Assembly (NCBI GenBank): GCA_030035585.1
Contig: CM057465.1
Coordinates: 35,048,001 to 35,112,000 of the forward strand
Reading direction: 5' to 3'
Length of the DNA: 64,000 nucleotides
Source: Dugong dugon
Lineage: Eukaryota; Chordata; Mammalia; Sirenia; Dugongidae
Shown here: one piece after another, positions 45,190 through 57,240 of the stretch
Position numbering within the stretch: position 1 is the first letter of the stretch
How the letters are laid out: each line of letters begins with the position of its first letter
Position numbers and translations under genes: made by a program
Notes under the pieces: generated by a model
Databases searched by the model: none
Told to the model about the DNA's origin: nothing
What the model saw: the letters and a program-made list of their open reading frames with translations, nothing else

Positions 45190-45415
45190 TTAGAATCAGG
45201 CAAACATGGGCTTGAATTTGCCTGCCAATTCCTAGCAGTGTGCATTGGGCAAGTGTTTTTAACCTGCTCAAATACCAGTGTCCTTGCCTATAATATTGGC
45301 ATTGTGATAACTTAGTCATAGGGCTATTGGGAAGACCACATGGAATAATTTGTGTACAAAGTGTCTACTTAACTCATCACTTAGCATATAATAGACACTC
45401 TAACCAGCTGCTTTC
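45190..45415 (+). mobile_element. MIR SINE
   Basis: Sense MIR: GGCAAACATGGGCTTGAATTTG, GTGCATTGGGCAAGTG, AGTCATAGGGCTATTGGG, ATCACTTAGCATATAATAG. Confidence 0.75.
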
Positions 45416-45774
45416 ATCTTAAGAGCATATCACATGTATATTAAAATATATTGACTCATTTTAGAAAGCGTAAGACATCCTCATCATTGTTCTCCCCCTG
45501 TATCACTTTTTCTCTAGTCAACTTCTGTCCATTCCACTTTAAACTTGTATTAAATATATAAAAATGATTCAAAGTAATAATATCCTTATGGTTATAAATA
45601 ACAGCCAACCCTTTCTATTACTCTGTACAGAGTTAACCCCTTTAATTAAATATTTTAATTAGTAGTTACTACCATATAGATATATAAAATATTTTTACCA
45701 GGAGATTTTATTGAATATTTTGATCATTATCTTTTGATTCACGCTCTCCCATCTCTTACCCCCTCCATTGCTAT
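45416..45774. other. Unassigned intron sequence
   Basis: AT-rich; nothing recognised. Confidence 0.5.
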
Positions 45775-46897
45775 ATACAACAAATATTTATTAAGTACTT
45801 ACTATATTCCAAGCAATGTTTTAGACACTGGAGATACATCAGAGTATTAAATATATCATAATAGCCTTGCGTTAAAGCTTACTCTACTGAGGGGGTCAAA
45901 CAATAAAAAAAAGTTAAATAACATATATACCAGTAATTTGAGAGCAGATGATAGAAAAAAATGAATCAGGGAAGGAAAAATTAGATGTGTAGGAGACATA
46001 TATTCAATAATTTAAATAGAGTACTAATAGAAGCCCTCACTCAGATCGTGACATTGAGCAAAGGAAGGGAGAACTATCTGTGTGGACATCTTAGGGTAGG
46101 TTGCTTCAAGCTGATGGAAGAACAAGTGCTAAGACCTTGAGTCAGAAGCCTGTCTGGTTTATTTCAAGAGGAGAAAATATTGCAGTTTGTCTGGGTCAGG
46201 GGAAATGAGGCAGCAGAAGACTAGGATACAATTAAGAGCAAGAGTGGGGAGACATTATTATAGTCCTGTGACCATTATAAGAACTTTGACTTTTACTCCA
46301 GGAGAAATGGGAAGCTGCTATGTGCTATGAGGAGGGATATGAGCAAGGTATAAATCAAGGGGTCATTCTGGCTGCTGTGTTAAGAATACATTGTACTGTG
46401 GAAGGGGTGAAAGCAATGAGTCAGGGTAAAAAGTTTGGACAACATGGTTTAAGTGGGAGAGGAAGTTAAATTCCAAATATATTTTGAAAATAGTGTCGAT
46501 AGAAATAGCCTACAGATTTGCAGTTGTATTGAAAAACAAAGAGGAGACTGTTAGTGTCAGCTATTGCAAAGCTGAAAATAGAAAAGAACGGGGAAGGAGC
46601 AGATTCCATAGGAAGAAGGTCAGATATTTGATTATCAGCATGCTAATTTTGAAATGTCTCCTAGATACCTCTAAGTGGAAATACTGACAGTTAGAATTCC
46701 AAGACTGGAGTTTAAGGGAGAGGTGTAGGCTATAAAAAGCTGTGAGACTAGATATTATGAAATCACCAAAAGTCTTATGTGTAGATGAAGACAAGGATTG
46801 AAGACTGGATCAGGAGCGCACAAATGTTTACAGATTGGGGAGATAGGAAGATCTGGTAGAGGAGACTGAAAAGAGGCAGCCTATGAAGTAGGAAGAA
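45775..46897 (-). mobile_element. L2 LINE fragment (1.1 kb), antisense
   Basis: Starts with the reverse 3' end (AATATTTATTAAGTACTTAC then AGACACTGGAGATACATCAG). It runs through GTCATTCTGGCTGCTGTG (46361), GAGAAATGGGAAGCTGC and GACTAGATATTATGAAATCACC, the reverse RT region. One of the longest ancient L2 copies here. The ORFs inside are chance frames. Confidence 0.75.
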
Positions 46898-46945
46898 AAC
46901 TATGAGTCAGAATCGACTCCACAGTAATGGATTTGGGTTTTTTTG
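46898..46945 (+). mobile_element. AfroSINE 3' tail only
   Basis: ACTATGAGTCAGAATCGACTCC to GGGTTTTTTTGG: a severely 5'-truncated SINE. Confidence 0.75.
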
Positions 46946-47066
46946 GGTTTTTTTTGTTTTTTGTTTTAGTGACCATGATAATTGACTGGACTCTGTTCAC
47001 TAGAAAAAGGGAGGGAGGAAGTAGAAATAGTAAACATTTTAATATATTAGACTGATTCCTAATTTA

Positions 47067-47235
47067 AACCAAATAAAAACCAAACCTGTTGCCATTGAGT
47101 CGATTCCAACTCACAGTGACCTATAGGACAGAGTAGAACTGTCCCACAGAGTTTCCAAGGAGCGGCTGGTGGATTCAAACTGCTAACCTGTTGGTTAGCA
47201 GCCGAGCTATTAACCACTGTCCCATCAGGGCTCCA
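47067..47235 (-). mobile_element. AfroSINE, short type, antisense, with target duplication
   Basis: TTGCCATTGAGTCGATTCC to CATCAGGGCTCC. Flanked by ATTCCTAATTTA at 47055-47066 and 47236-47247, identical on both sides. Confidence 0.94.
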
Positions 47236-47247
47236 ATTCCTAATTTA

Positions 47248-48420
47248 GAGAATTGAAATTAAGACTTGTGCTTTTTGACATAATATGTCTGGATTAAAAA
47301 CATGGTGAGTCAGTGCTCTGTAATTTGGTCATATAACTACCAGATCTTAAAAAAAAAAACAGTTGTGAGATGGGTATCGACAAAGAACTGTAACTCAGGA
47401 TAACTAATTTGTGATTCATTTCTTTAAAACTTTTCCACAGGACGTTTTAGTGTCTTGTTTACACATTGTATGAATATGCCCCAAGCACTAGAAATTGTTT
47501 TTAACTGCAGCTATTTGATTTTGAGTATTTATGGGATACTTTCCTTTCAAACAGAGCACTGATAACTGAAATTTGATCATTATACTTACAATCTTTTACT
47601 CTATGAAATTACTATATATTAAGCTGCTTTCTACTAAAGACCATACCTCAAATTTGTAACATATTTATTTACAATGGAAAATGGAACTGTTACGTGAACT
47701 ATAATAATCATGTCAGTGTGACCACTGAATTTTTTTCCTGTAGTCAGAACTACATGGAAAACCAAATTACAATCAGGGGATGAATGGGTGAGCATGGAAT
47801 TGGATCTAGGAGACTTGCATACACACTTATGCAACTGAGATAGTCTTGCCGATGAAACTCTTAACTATTGGTCAAGGGTCCCTCTTCCTTCTAGAGCACA
47901 CTGTCAACATTTGCCTTTAGCATATTCCCTTTTCTATGCATCCACTTCTAACCAACCCACACTCCCTCCTCCTTTCTTGACTGGCCTTTCAGTCTAATAA
48001 ATTGTGTAAACAAAACCAGCCTTTTTTCCCTGCAAGGCTGTGAGGCAGACTCGGGACCAAATATCACCATCAAAGATTGTTTGAGACCCCAGCCACCCCA
48101 CAGTAATATGAGACTGGTTGTATTGATGATTACAATTGATTTGCAGTATATTGGGAGTATACTTTATAGATATTTATTTATATAATTATAAATATAATAA
48201 AAGTAATTTTCAAGAACATATGTACTAAGAAGTAGTTTGTAAACATATTCGGTTACTACAGCACTTTAATTCTCTTAAGAAGTATTAAATAATCTAGATT
48301 TTCCACTAATCTTGTTGGTCTTTACCAAAGTTAGTTGAATAGCTTAGCTTAACACAATAGTCTTATCCAACTGGTATTCAGGGTCCAATCTTTTTAAGGT
48401 GGTTGAATTAAAGTTAACAG
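47248..48420. other. Unassigned intron sequence
   Basis: Nothing recognised; small ORFs lack motifs. Confidence 0.5.
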
Positions 48421-49919
48421 AAGCCATCTCACCCCAACATTACTGGCACTAATCGAAAAAACAGAAAATAACAAACGTTGGAGAGGTCGTGGGGGGATTG
48501 GAACTCTTATGCACTGCTGGTGGGAATGTAAAATGGTACAGCCACTATGTAAAACAATACAGCACCTCCTTAAAAAGCTAGAAATAGAAATACCATGCAA
48601 TCCAGCCATTCCACTCCTAGGAATATATCCTAGAGAAATAAGAGCCTTCATATGAACAGATATACGCATACCCATCTTCATTACAGCACTATTCACAGTA
48701 GCAAAAAGATGGAAACAACCTAAGTGCCCATAAATGGAATAATAGATAAATTACAGTACACACTCACAATGGATTACTACGCAAAGATAAAGAACAATGA
48801 TGAACCCACAAAAATCTCACAACATAGGTGAATCTGGAGGGCATTATGCTGAGTGAAATAAGTCAATCACGAACAGACAAATATTGTATGAGACCACTAT
48901 TACGATCACCCAGGAAAAGATTTACACACAGAAAAAAAACAACCTTTGATGGTTATGAAGGAGGGGAGAGAGGAAGAGGGGAAATCACCAACTAGAAATA
49001 GACAAGTGTTAACTTTGGTAAATGGAAAGACAACAAACAAGATAGGGGAAGTCAGCACAACTTGACCAAGGAAAAGCCATAGAAGCTTCATAGACACAAC
49101 CAAACACCGTACTGGGGCTTAGGGATGGGGACCATAGTTTCGGGAGACATCTAGGTCAATTGGCATAACATAGTTCATAAAGAAAATGCTCTATATTCTG
49201 CTTTGGTAAGTAGCATCTGGGGTCTTAAAACCTTGTGAGCAGCCATTTGTGAGGACCAATACATCTATTGGTCCCATCCTGTCTGGAGCAAAGGAGAATG
49301 AAGAAAACCAAAGACACAAGGAAAATATTAGTCCAGTTAGACTAATGGACCACACGAACCACAGCTTCCACTACCCTGAGCCCAGAAGAACTAGATGGTG
49401 CCCAGGTACCACCACCAACCTCTCTGACAGGGATCACAATAGAGAGTTCCAGATGGAGCAGGAGAAAAGTACAGAAGAAAATTCAAATTCACAAAACAAT
49501 ACCAGACTTACTGGTCTGACAGAGACAGGAGGAACCCCCAAGACTATGGCCACTGGACACCCTGCTAACTCAGAAATGAAGCCACTCCCAATGTTCACCT
49601 TTTAGCCAAAGATTAGACAGGCCTATAAAACAAAAATATCACATGTAAGGAACATGCCTCTTAGTTCAGTCAAGTATACAAGACAAAATGGGCAACACCT
49701 GCCCAAAAAGCAAAGACGAGAAGACAAGAAGGGACAGGGAAACTGTACAAATGGACATGAAGAACGTGAAGTGGAAAGAGAAAGGGGGAGAGTGCTGACA
49801 CATTGCGAGGACTACAACCAATGTCACAAAACAATTTTTGTATAAATTTTTGAATGAGAAACTAATTTGCACTGTACACTTTCACCTAAAACACAGTAAA
49901 ATTAAAAATTAAATTAACA
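48421..49919 (+). mobile_element. 5'-truncated L1 (1.5 kb)
   Basis: Begins in late ORF2 (CCATCTCACCCCAACATTACTGG corresponds to 21890-21912 of the full L1). It passes CTATTCACAGTAGCAAAAAGATGG and the ORF2 end (TGGATTACTACGCAAAG), then a 3' UTR containing an open frame at 49249-49605, and ends at CACCTAAAACACAGTAAAATT. Same family as the full-length copy but a diverged member. Possible duplication ATTAAAGTTAACA / ATTAAATTAACA at the two sides, one base different in length. Confidence 0.94.
49249..49605 (+). other. Open frame in the L1 3' UTR (second copy)
   Basis: Counterpart of 22661-23062: about 118 codons starting at a GTG and ending TAG, with NTRLTGLTETGGTPKTMATG aligned to the same block of the first copy. 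Unknown function, no ATG at its start. Confidence 0.5.
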
Positions 49920-50525
49920 AAAATAGGAGTGGAGCTTTCAATGTGTTGCAAAGTAGTTTTACTCCAAACTAAAAATTGTACATGGAAAAAGGTCTATGGA
50001 GCATAGTATTTTGAGCTATGTGATGTGAAAGCATGGTGGAAAATCTAATTTATGATAACATTGTGAGAGAAATATGAGCCTGGGTTTCCTGAGTTCTCCT
50101 TTATCTTGACATTCTACATGCCTGAAAGGGCGGGAGACTTTGATGCTCAAATATCTTAGACAGGTTATCTCCCACTTTAGTTATAGTTTTGAGATCTCAC
50201 AAAAGCATACCATGAAGGTGGCCTTATTAACTGCCTGTAGAAATTTAAGATAAGACGGTGGTCATAATATATTTTCATACCATATTTCACTAATGGGGTA
50301 TGTTATCATAGTAACCTGTCTCAAAGGCTGTTGGGATAATATGTCAGCCACCCAGCTCCTAAAAAGAAACACATGTGGATGAAAGCTAAGGTTCTGACTC
50401 ATTTATGGATTAGGCAATACTATTTTCAGTGAACTCTCAGCGAGATTTAAGTAGAGGAACAAAGCATTTTTATCATGTACTCTGATGTGAGTACAGTTGT
50501 TTCAAGAAGTCTTAAATATTTTTTA
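49920..50525. other. Unassigned intron sequence
   Basis: Nothing recognised. Confidence 0.5.
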
Positions 50526-50530
50526 ATGAT

Positions 50531-51036
50531 TGTTCTAGTCATCTAGTGCTGCCGTAACAGAAATACCACAAGTGGATGGCTTTAACAAAGAGAAATTTAT
50601 TCTCTCACAGTCCCGTAGGCTATAAGTCGAAATTCAGGGCATCAGCTCCAAGGGAACACTTTCTCCATCAGCTCTGGAGGAAGGTCCTCCTCATCATCAG
50701 TCTTCCTTTGGTCTGGGAGCATCTCAGCGCAGGAATCTTGGGTCCAAAGGACGCGCTCTGCTCCCGGCAGTGCTTTCTTGGTGGTATGAGGTCCCCATGT
50801 GTCTCTGCTGGCTTCTCTTATATCTCAAAAGAGATTGGCTTAAGACGCTATCCAGTCTTGTATATCTCATCAGTATAACTGCCACTAATCCATCTTATGA
50901 GATCATAGTGATTGAATTTACAGCACATAAGGAAATCGCATCAGATTACAGAATGGTACACAATTATACAATACTGGGAGTCATGACCCAGGCAAGTTGA
51001 CAGATATTTTTGGGTGACACAATTCAATCCATGACA
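50531..51036 (-). mobile_element. MaLR-type solo LTR, antisense
   Basis: A 506-bp LTR; on this strand it runs from TGTTCTAGTCATCTAGTGC to CAATTCAATCCATGACA, giving the usual TG...CA ends. Perfect 5-bp target duplication ATGAT at 50526-50530 and 51037-51041. Its sequence is close to the LTRs at 55194-57087, so same family. With only one LTR, it most likely arose by LTR-LTR recombination. No coding part. Confidence 0.93.
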
Positions 51037-51041
51037 ATGAT

Positions 51042-51591
51042 TTTGAGGTACAAAAGACATATTTGCAGAAGTGGCCAAACATCTCCCTTTTCCTTAGAGC
51101 TAGTAGCTTGTCAGTAATTGTTTTATACTATGTTACAAGGATCTTGAAGAAGGGAAAATCTTTATACTCAAGGAAAATTTTGGCTTAAGGATCTCTTTAA
51201 ATCTTAATTCTGAAAATACGGTTTTATTTCTACCCTGAACAATCATAGAATTCCCTATTTCATAAAAGCAATATATTTCAATCTATCTTAGTCTTAAAAA
51301 TCCTTGGTGGATTTGCTTAAGTGTCTTCAATGTTTGTCCTTTTGTCTAAAAATTCTTAGTTTAAGACTTTCTTTGAATATATTTAACTATAATGTATCTT
51401 GGGTAATTTATCCCCAGTTTTATCCCAGGCCATTTTCAGTCAATTTGAAAGTAGATACCTCCTGTCTTTTGAACATAATACCGATTTATAAAAAGGAGTA
51501 AAATTGAGAGAGAAAAATTTCTTATTAAAATGCAAACCCAAGAAGTATTTTACTTCATATTCTTATACTTGTCTCTTGGGTTCCTTGGCAA
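51042..51591. other. Unassigned intron sequence
   Basis: Nothing recognised. Confidence 0.5.
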
Positions 51592-52216
51592 TGTTGTTGT
51601 TAGATGCTATTGAGCCAGTTCCAACTCATAGTGACCCTATGTACAACAGAACAAAACACTGCCCGCTCCTGTGCCATGCTCACAATCATTGTTACGCTTG
51701 AGCCTACTGTTGCAGACACTGTTGTCAGTCCATCTCGTTGAGGGTATTCCTCTTTTTTGCTGACCCTCTACTTTACCAAGCATGATGTCCTTCTCGAGGG
51801 ACTGGTCCCTACTGATAACATGTCCAAAGTACTTGAGATGAAGTCTCGCCATCGTTGCTTCTAGGGAGCATTCTGGCTGTACTTCTTCCAAGACAGATTT
51901 GTTCGTTCTTCTGGCAGTCCATTCAACATTCTTTGCCAACACCGTAATTCGAAGGCATCGATTCTTCTTCAGTCTCCTTTATTCATTGTCCAGCTGTCAC
52001 GTGCATATGAGGTGATTGAAAATACCATGGCTTGGGTCAGGCACACCTTAGTCCTCAAGGTGACATCTTTGCTTTTTAACACTTTAAAGAAGTCTTTTGC
52101 AGCAGATTTGGCCAGTGCAATGAGTCTTTTGATTTCTTGACTACTGCTTCAGTGGATGTTGATAGTATATCCAAGTAAAATGAAATCCTTGACAACTTCA
52201 ATCTTTTCTCCTTGGG
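51592..52216 (-). mobile_element. RTE LINE 3' fragment (625 bp), antisense
   Basis: From TGTTGTTAGATGCTATTGAG to ATCTTTTCTCC. The antisense frame 51637-51942 reads LHLKYFGHVISRDQSLEKDI, the RTE C-terminal motif. Confidence 0.93.
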
Positions 52217-52433
52217 AATAGTGCCATTAAAAAGACAAATGTGATGTTATGGTTAATTATGTCTTTCTCCTTCTTTGAGAAGAGTACTAAATATTTGTCT
52301 GATATAGTATAGGAATTTTTTTTTCTTATGATAAGTTTGTGTGTCTCTGAAACTGTAAGTAATTAGACAAGGAAGGAAATGATGATTATAAAATAATTTT
52401 CTATAAAATATCTTAATGTAGGTGAAAAAAAAA

Positions 52434-52612
52434 TTGCCGTCTAGTTGATTCCAACTCATGACAACACCGTGTGTGTCGGAGTACAACTGTGCTCGATAAG
52501 GTTTTCAGTGGCTGATTTTTCAGAAGTGGTTTGCCAGCTTTTCTTCCAAGGCACCTTTGGCTGGATTTGAACCTCTAACCTTTTGGTTAGCAGCCAAGCA
52601 TGTTAACCATTT
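52434..52612 (-). mobile_element. AfroSINE, antisense, CCT-type middle
   Basis: TTGCCGTCTAGTTGATTCC, TGCTCGATAAGGTTTTCAG, TTCTTCCAAGGCACC, TTTTGGTTAGCAGCCAAGC. The last bases of the 5' end are missing. Confidence 0.88.
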
Positions 52613-52966
52613 TAATTACAAAAACATACATTATGTGAAATGTGAAAAATCTATATAATATGAAACCTATATAATATGAAAAACTATACACTGCTCCAAT
52701 AAACATAGTTCATTCAATTATTTTTTTATTAAGTACTTCCACTTTAAAAATTACTGTTTTATCCCTGATTTTTATGTTTTGATGAACTAATCACTGTCCA
52801 GTTTGGCATAGTCAATGAATACCATATAGAGTAATGAAAGACGATATTCTTCTTAGTGATCATTTATATATTACCTTTGACACCAGAGTTCTTTTTCAGC
52901 AGTTATTTGAAAGTTCAAATGTGACCTTTCAACAAATAAAGATTCAGCCCCCACTATGTTCCAAGA

Positions 52967-53128
52967 GGAGCCCTGGTAGTGCAGCGGATAAGAACTCAGC
53001 TGCTAACCAAAAGGTTGGCAATTCGAATCCACCAGCTGCTCCTTGGAAACCCTATGGAACAGTACTCTGTCCTGTAGGGTCACTATGAGTCAGACTCAAC
53101 TCAGTGGCAATGGGTTTGGGTTTTTTGA
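52967..53128 (+). mobile_element. AfroSINE, short type, with target duplication
   Basis: GGAGCCCTGGTAGTGCAGCGG to GAGTCAGACTCAACTCAG and a T-rich tail. Flanked by ATGTTCCAAGA at 52956-52966 and ATGTACCAAGA at 53129-53139. Confidence 0.95.
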
Positions 53129-53389
53129 ATGTACCAAGAATTATGCTAGATGTGTGGTTGAGATATGATGTGCTTTTATCTTCAAATTGCCATATTCCGA
53201 TTGAAGACCTAGACATTAATTCCATAGTTCAATAAGATATGTTAACTGATCTAACAAAGGATCAGTTGCTCAGTGACCACAGTTAGAGAGGACAGATCAC
53301 ATATGAAGGCACTAAAGAAGGAAATGCCATTTCACATTCAGGAAACAACAAATATTTGGTCGATGAGAAAACTTAAATAAAAGTATGTT

Positions 53390-53865
53390 CTGAGTATCTC
53401 TGTTTAAAAGCCACCCCCAAATTTAGTGGTGCAAAACAATAACCATTTCACTCTGCTAGTGGATTTTGCAAGCCAAGGAATTAGACAGGGCAGACAGAGA
53501 TGTCCTCTCTCTGCTTCACTATGCCTGAGGTCTTTACTGGGAAGTATGGCATGACTGGGGTGGTCAGAACATCTGTGGCTAGAAATTCACTTCCAAGATG
53601 ACTTCTTTACTCACATGCCTGGCAGCTTAGCTGGAGCAGTGCCTAGACATGGCCTCTCCAGCATGGTGGTCTCTAGGACCCTGTACTTCTTACATAATGA
53701 CTGGGTATTTCAGGAAATAAGTGGAAGCTCATGGCTTCTTATGACCTCGCCCTAGTTATGTGGTTCCGTGTCCACTGTACCCTATTGGTTGAAGCTGTCA
53801 TAAATCTACCCAGATTCAAAGGGGGTGGTGAAGGACAAAGACTCTACTTCTCAATGGGAAGACTG
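53390..53865 (-). mobile_element. Ancient LTR-like repeat, family uncertain
   Basis: CCACCCCCAAATTTAGTGG, GCAAAACAATAACCATTTC, TCCAGCATGGTGGTCTCTAGG, TCTCAATGGGAAGACTGTC: an old common mammalian interspersed repeat. The AAACTTAGTGGCTTAAAACAAC-like start resembles an MLT-type LTR in antisense, but I cannot settle the family. Confidence 0.45.
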
Positions 53866-53892
53866 TCAAATAATTTGTTATAGTTATGTGTT

Positions 53893-54008
53893 ATAGACTC
53901 AAACATACCAATGATCATGAAGATGGCTCAGGATTGTGCAGTGTTTAGTTCTCTTACACGTAAGGTTACCATGAGTCAGAGCTGACTTGATGGCAACTAA
54001 CAACAATA
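53893..54008 (+). mobile_element. RTE LINE 3' end
   Basis: ATGATCATGAAGATGGCTCAGG to GACTTGATGGCAACTAACAAC: the last about 115 bp in sense orientation. Confidence 0.88.
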
Positions 54009-54024
54009 AATGTGTTTAAATTGC

Positions 54025-54960
54025 CACAGGGTATGATGAGAGATAAGACCAGAGAAGTAGGCAGAGGTCAATTTATGGAGGCACTGAATGCTTTGCTTAG
54101 GAATTCAGACTTATTTCTTGGATGTAAAGGAAAATTGCTTTAGGGACTTCTTTTAGCAGGGGAGAAATAGTGCTATTTGCACTTTAGGAAGATGATCCTG
54201 ATGACAGGGTAGAGGAAGATGTGCTGTGGGGAGGAGAGTGGTGAAAGACACTGTAGGTATAGTGGCAAGAGAGTGAGCACTGTAACTAGGGTCTAATTAG
54301 AGATAATGTTTGAGTTAAAATTGATCAGATTTGGTGACATATTAGAGGTGAGATTAAAAACAAAAAACAAAAAACCACGTATCTATTCTGCTTGTCTAGT
54401 TGGATGGTGATGCACTCCAATAAGAAAAAAAAAAATGGTAATACAATAGTGGATTCAGATGAGAGGAAAGAGGTGGAGGGGAGAATGTTTAGTATGGGCC
54501 TTCCTGAGTTTGAGATTTCAACAGGACTTCTAGCTAGTGATGTTTAGCACATAGACCTGGAGCACATGAGAGAGGTCAGGGCTGAAGATACAGATCTGGA
54601 TCATTAGCTTAGTAGTGTTTTATTGATTGAAACAATAGAAATGGAGGAGATCACTCTCAAAAGGAGGGAGCCCAGGTGGTGCCATGGTTAAAAGTGCTTG
54701 GCTGCTAACCAAAAGGTCAGCATTTCAAACTTACCAGCTGCTCATGGGAGAAAATACCTGGCAGTCTACTCTCATAACGATTACAGTCTAGGAAACCCTA
54801 TGAGGCAGTTCTACTCTGTCCTGTATGAGTCAGAATCACACAGCAACAGCAATTCAGGAAAAGAGTATAAAGCTAGATTTTTTTGTTTTTATTTTTAAAG
54901 GAGGGCTAAGCATAAAACTCTGGGGAACATAAACATTTAGGGCAATGTGACAATGAACAA
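54025..54960 (-). mobile_element. L2 LINE fragment, antisense, split by an AfroSINE
   Basis: GATGATCCTGATGACAGGG, GGCAAGAGAGTGAGCACTG, GAGATTTCAACAGGACTTC and CATAGACCTGGAGCACATGAG follow the reverse L2 RT region; resumes after the SINE with AAACTCTGGGGAACATAAACATTTAG. Confidence 0.55.
54664..54851 (+). mobile_element. AfroSINE, long type, inserted in L2
   Basis: GGGAGCCCAGGTGGTGCCATGG to GTATGAGTCAGAATCACAC, with the middle block GGGAGAAAATACC. Confidence 0.9.
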
Positions 54961-55162
54961 ACAAGAAGTTCTTTTTGTTTGCTTTGCAGTGTACTCACAG
55001 TTACGGCATATTTTTTACTATCTTCTTAAAGGCAAATTGTTTTGCTATTGAGTTATGCCTCATCTTATAAAAGATTTTATCTTTGTCTTTCTAATTATTT
55101 ATGAAATTTAGAATGCAAATATAACACAAAATTCTGGTTTAAATATTACAATAAATATACTA

Positions 55163-57240
55163 CAGTAAAAACCTGCAATAGCTGGAACCTGTGTGTCTTA
55201 GTCATCTAGTGCTGCTATAACAGAAATACCACAAGTGGATGGTTTTAATAGAGAGAAGTTTATTCCTTACAGTAAAATAGACTGAAAGTCCAAATTCAGG
55301 GCATCAGCTCCAGGGGAAGGCTTTCTCTGTTGGCCTTCTTCTCATCAGTGTTCCTCGGACTAGAAACTTCTTGGCTCAGGGACCCCGGTCCAAAGGACAC
55401 GCTCTGCTCTTGTCACTGCTTTCTTTGTGTTATGAGGTCCCCCTGTCTCTCTGCTCACTTCTCCCTTTTATATCTTAAGAGGTTGCCTCAGGACACAATC
55501 CAGTCCTGTAGATTGAGTCCTGCCTTACTAACACAACTACCACCCATCCTCCCTCATTAACATCATAGAGGCAGGATTTACAACATGTGGGAAAGTCACA
55601 CAATACCAGGAATCATGGCCCAGCCAAACTGATATACACATTTTTGGAGGACATAATTCAATCCATGACATTCCACACTTTGGCCCCCCAAAAATCATAT
55701 CCTTACAACATGAAAACTTGTTCACCCCATCATATCATAGCAAGAGTCTTAATTCCAAGTCCCAAATCCAAAAATTCCTCTTCATCTGTGAAATCTAGAA
55801 TACAAGTTATCTGCTTCCAAAGGTAAAATGACAGAACAGTCACAAGCTAGACATTTCCATTACAAATGGGAGAAACTGGAGGGAAAGAAGGGATAACAGG
55901 CACCAAGCAAGTCAGCAGAACACATTACTTTAGCTCTCAAGGCTTTGAAAATAATCTTCTGTCCTCTGAGACAATTTACACAATGGTCCTGCCTTCCAGA
56001 ATCTAGGTATTGGTCACAGTCTCTGGATTCTGAGTGGAGGCCCATCAGCCCTGGGCTTCCGCTCTGCCTTCTAGGCCCCCTGGGACAGCAACTCTGCTCC
56101 CTTAGCCTTAGGCACACCATTCTCCTAGTCCATCTGAATGGCAACTCCACCCGTAGAAACACCAGAGGCCATGGCTCCACCCTTTGAAACCCCTGAGGTC
56201 ATGGCCATACCTTTTGAGACTGAGGCAGCTCGGCTTCTTGTGTTCCTTGTCTCTTCAGCTTCTGCTTCCTGTGGCCTGGGCCTCACGCCCGCATCTGCCC
56301 TGCTGGGGAAAGTGTTCCAAAGCTCAGTAGCTCCACCAATAAGTGCCCAGAGGCACCTCACTCCACCAGAAAGCCTCCTGCACACAGGCACGCAGCTCTT
56401 TCACTCTGGGGGTCGGCTCCAGCACCGTCTCGCACTGGTCTCCTGGTTCTGCTGCTGTTCGTTCTCTGCCACTGCCACTTCCCTGCTGTTGCAGGTTCCC
56501 TGCTGCTGCTGGTCCTTTGCTGCTTCCACTGCTCTATCCACTGACAGTTTCAAAACCGCTTCTGTATTGTAGATATTTGTTAAAGAAGCACCCCACTCCT
56601 GGTACTAAATTCTGTCTTTGTCATCTAGTGCTGCTATAACAGAAATACCACAAGTGGATGGTTTTAACAGAGAGAAGTTTATTTCGTTACAGTAAAGTAG
56701 ACTGAAAGTCCAAATTCAGGGCGTCAGCTCCCGGGGAAGGCTTTCTCTTTCTGTTGGCCTTTTTCTCATCAGTGTTCCTCGGACTAGAAACTTCTTGGCT
56801 CAGGGACCCCGGTCCAAAGGACACGCTCTGCTCCTGGCACTGCTTTCTTGGTGTTATGAGGTCCCCCTGTCTCTCTGCTCACTTCTCCCTCTTATCTCTC
56901 AAGAGATTGCATCAGGACACAATCCAATCTTGTAGAGTGAGTCCTGCCTTACTAACACAACTGCCACCCATCCTCCCTCATTAGAGGCAGAATTTACAAC
57001 ATGTAGGAAAGTCACACAATAAGAGGAATCATGGCCCAGCCAAATTGATACCCACATTTTTTGGGAGACATAATTCAATCCATGACACTGTGTAAGGTGG
57101 AAACCTGTCAAAGAAGGAAAACTCCACTAAATTGAGCAATAGAAAAGTGGTAAGACTGTACCCTGTCAAAGGCAGAAAACTTGTGAGACCCAGAAAAACA
57201 AGGCAGTCCCGTCACATTCTGGCTCTCACAGGTTTCACTG
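55163..57240 (+). mobile_element. hAT-like MITE, split by a MaLR element
   Basis: Left end CAGTAAAAACCTGCAATAGC (55163) and right end GCTCTCACAGGTTTCACTG (to 57240) are imperfect inverted repeats of the CAGT...ACTG type. Without the LTR element the MITE is about 180 bp (55163-55193 plus 57093-57240). The family looks like other mammalian hAT MITEs but I do not name it. Confidence 0.65.
55194..57087 (-). mobile_element. MaLR-type LTR retrotransposon with both LTRs, antisense
   Basis: Left LTR 55194-55670 (477 bp) and right LTR 56613-57087 (475 bp), both TG...CA, about 94% identical by eye count plus four short indels. A perfect 5-bp target duplication, CTGTG, lies at 55189-55193 and 57088-57092. 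The element lies on the minus strand, so the right LTR is the 5' one. A primer-binding-like site lies next to it (56591-56612, reading TAGTACCAGGAGTGGGG on the minus strand, tRNA-Leu type). A purine tract (GGGGGGCCAAAG, about 55680-55692) lies next to the 3' LTR. The inside is only 942 bp with no gag or pol: a non-autonomous element of the ERVL-MaLR class. Confidence 0.93.

Noticed and set aside
44933-45315. Several overlapping ORFs rich in Cys/Val or His/Thr
   Set aside because: Translations of the TG and CA microsatellite in different frames.
55587-55826. ORFs around 55330-55826 as coding exons
   Set aside because: They lie in the LTR, and the same frames recur in the second LTR copy at 56754-56984 because the LTRs are duplicates.
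56125-56639. ORFs of 88, 98 and 144 aa on both strands
   Set aside because: They lie in the GC-richer inner part of the MaLR element, on both strands at once, with no gag, pol or other motif.
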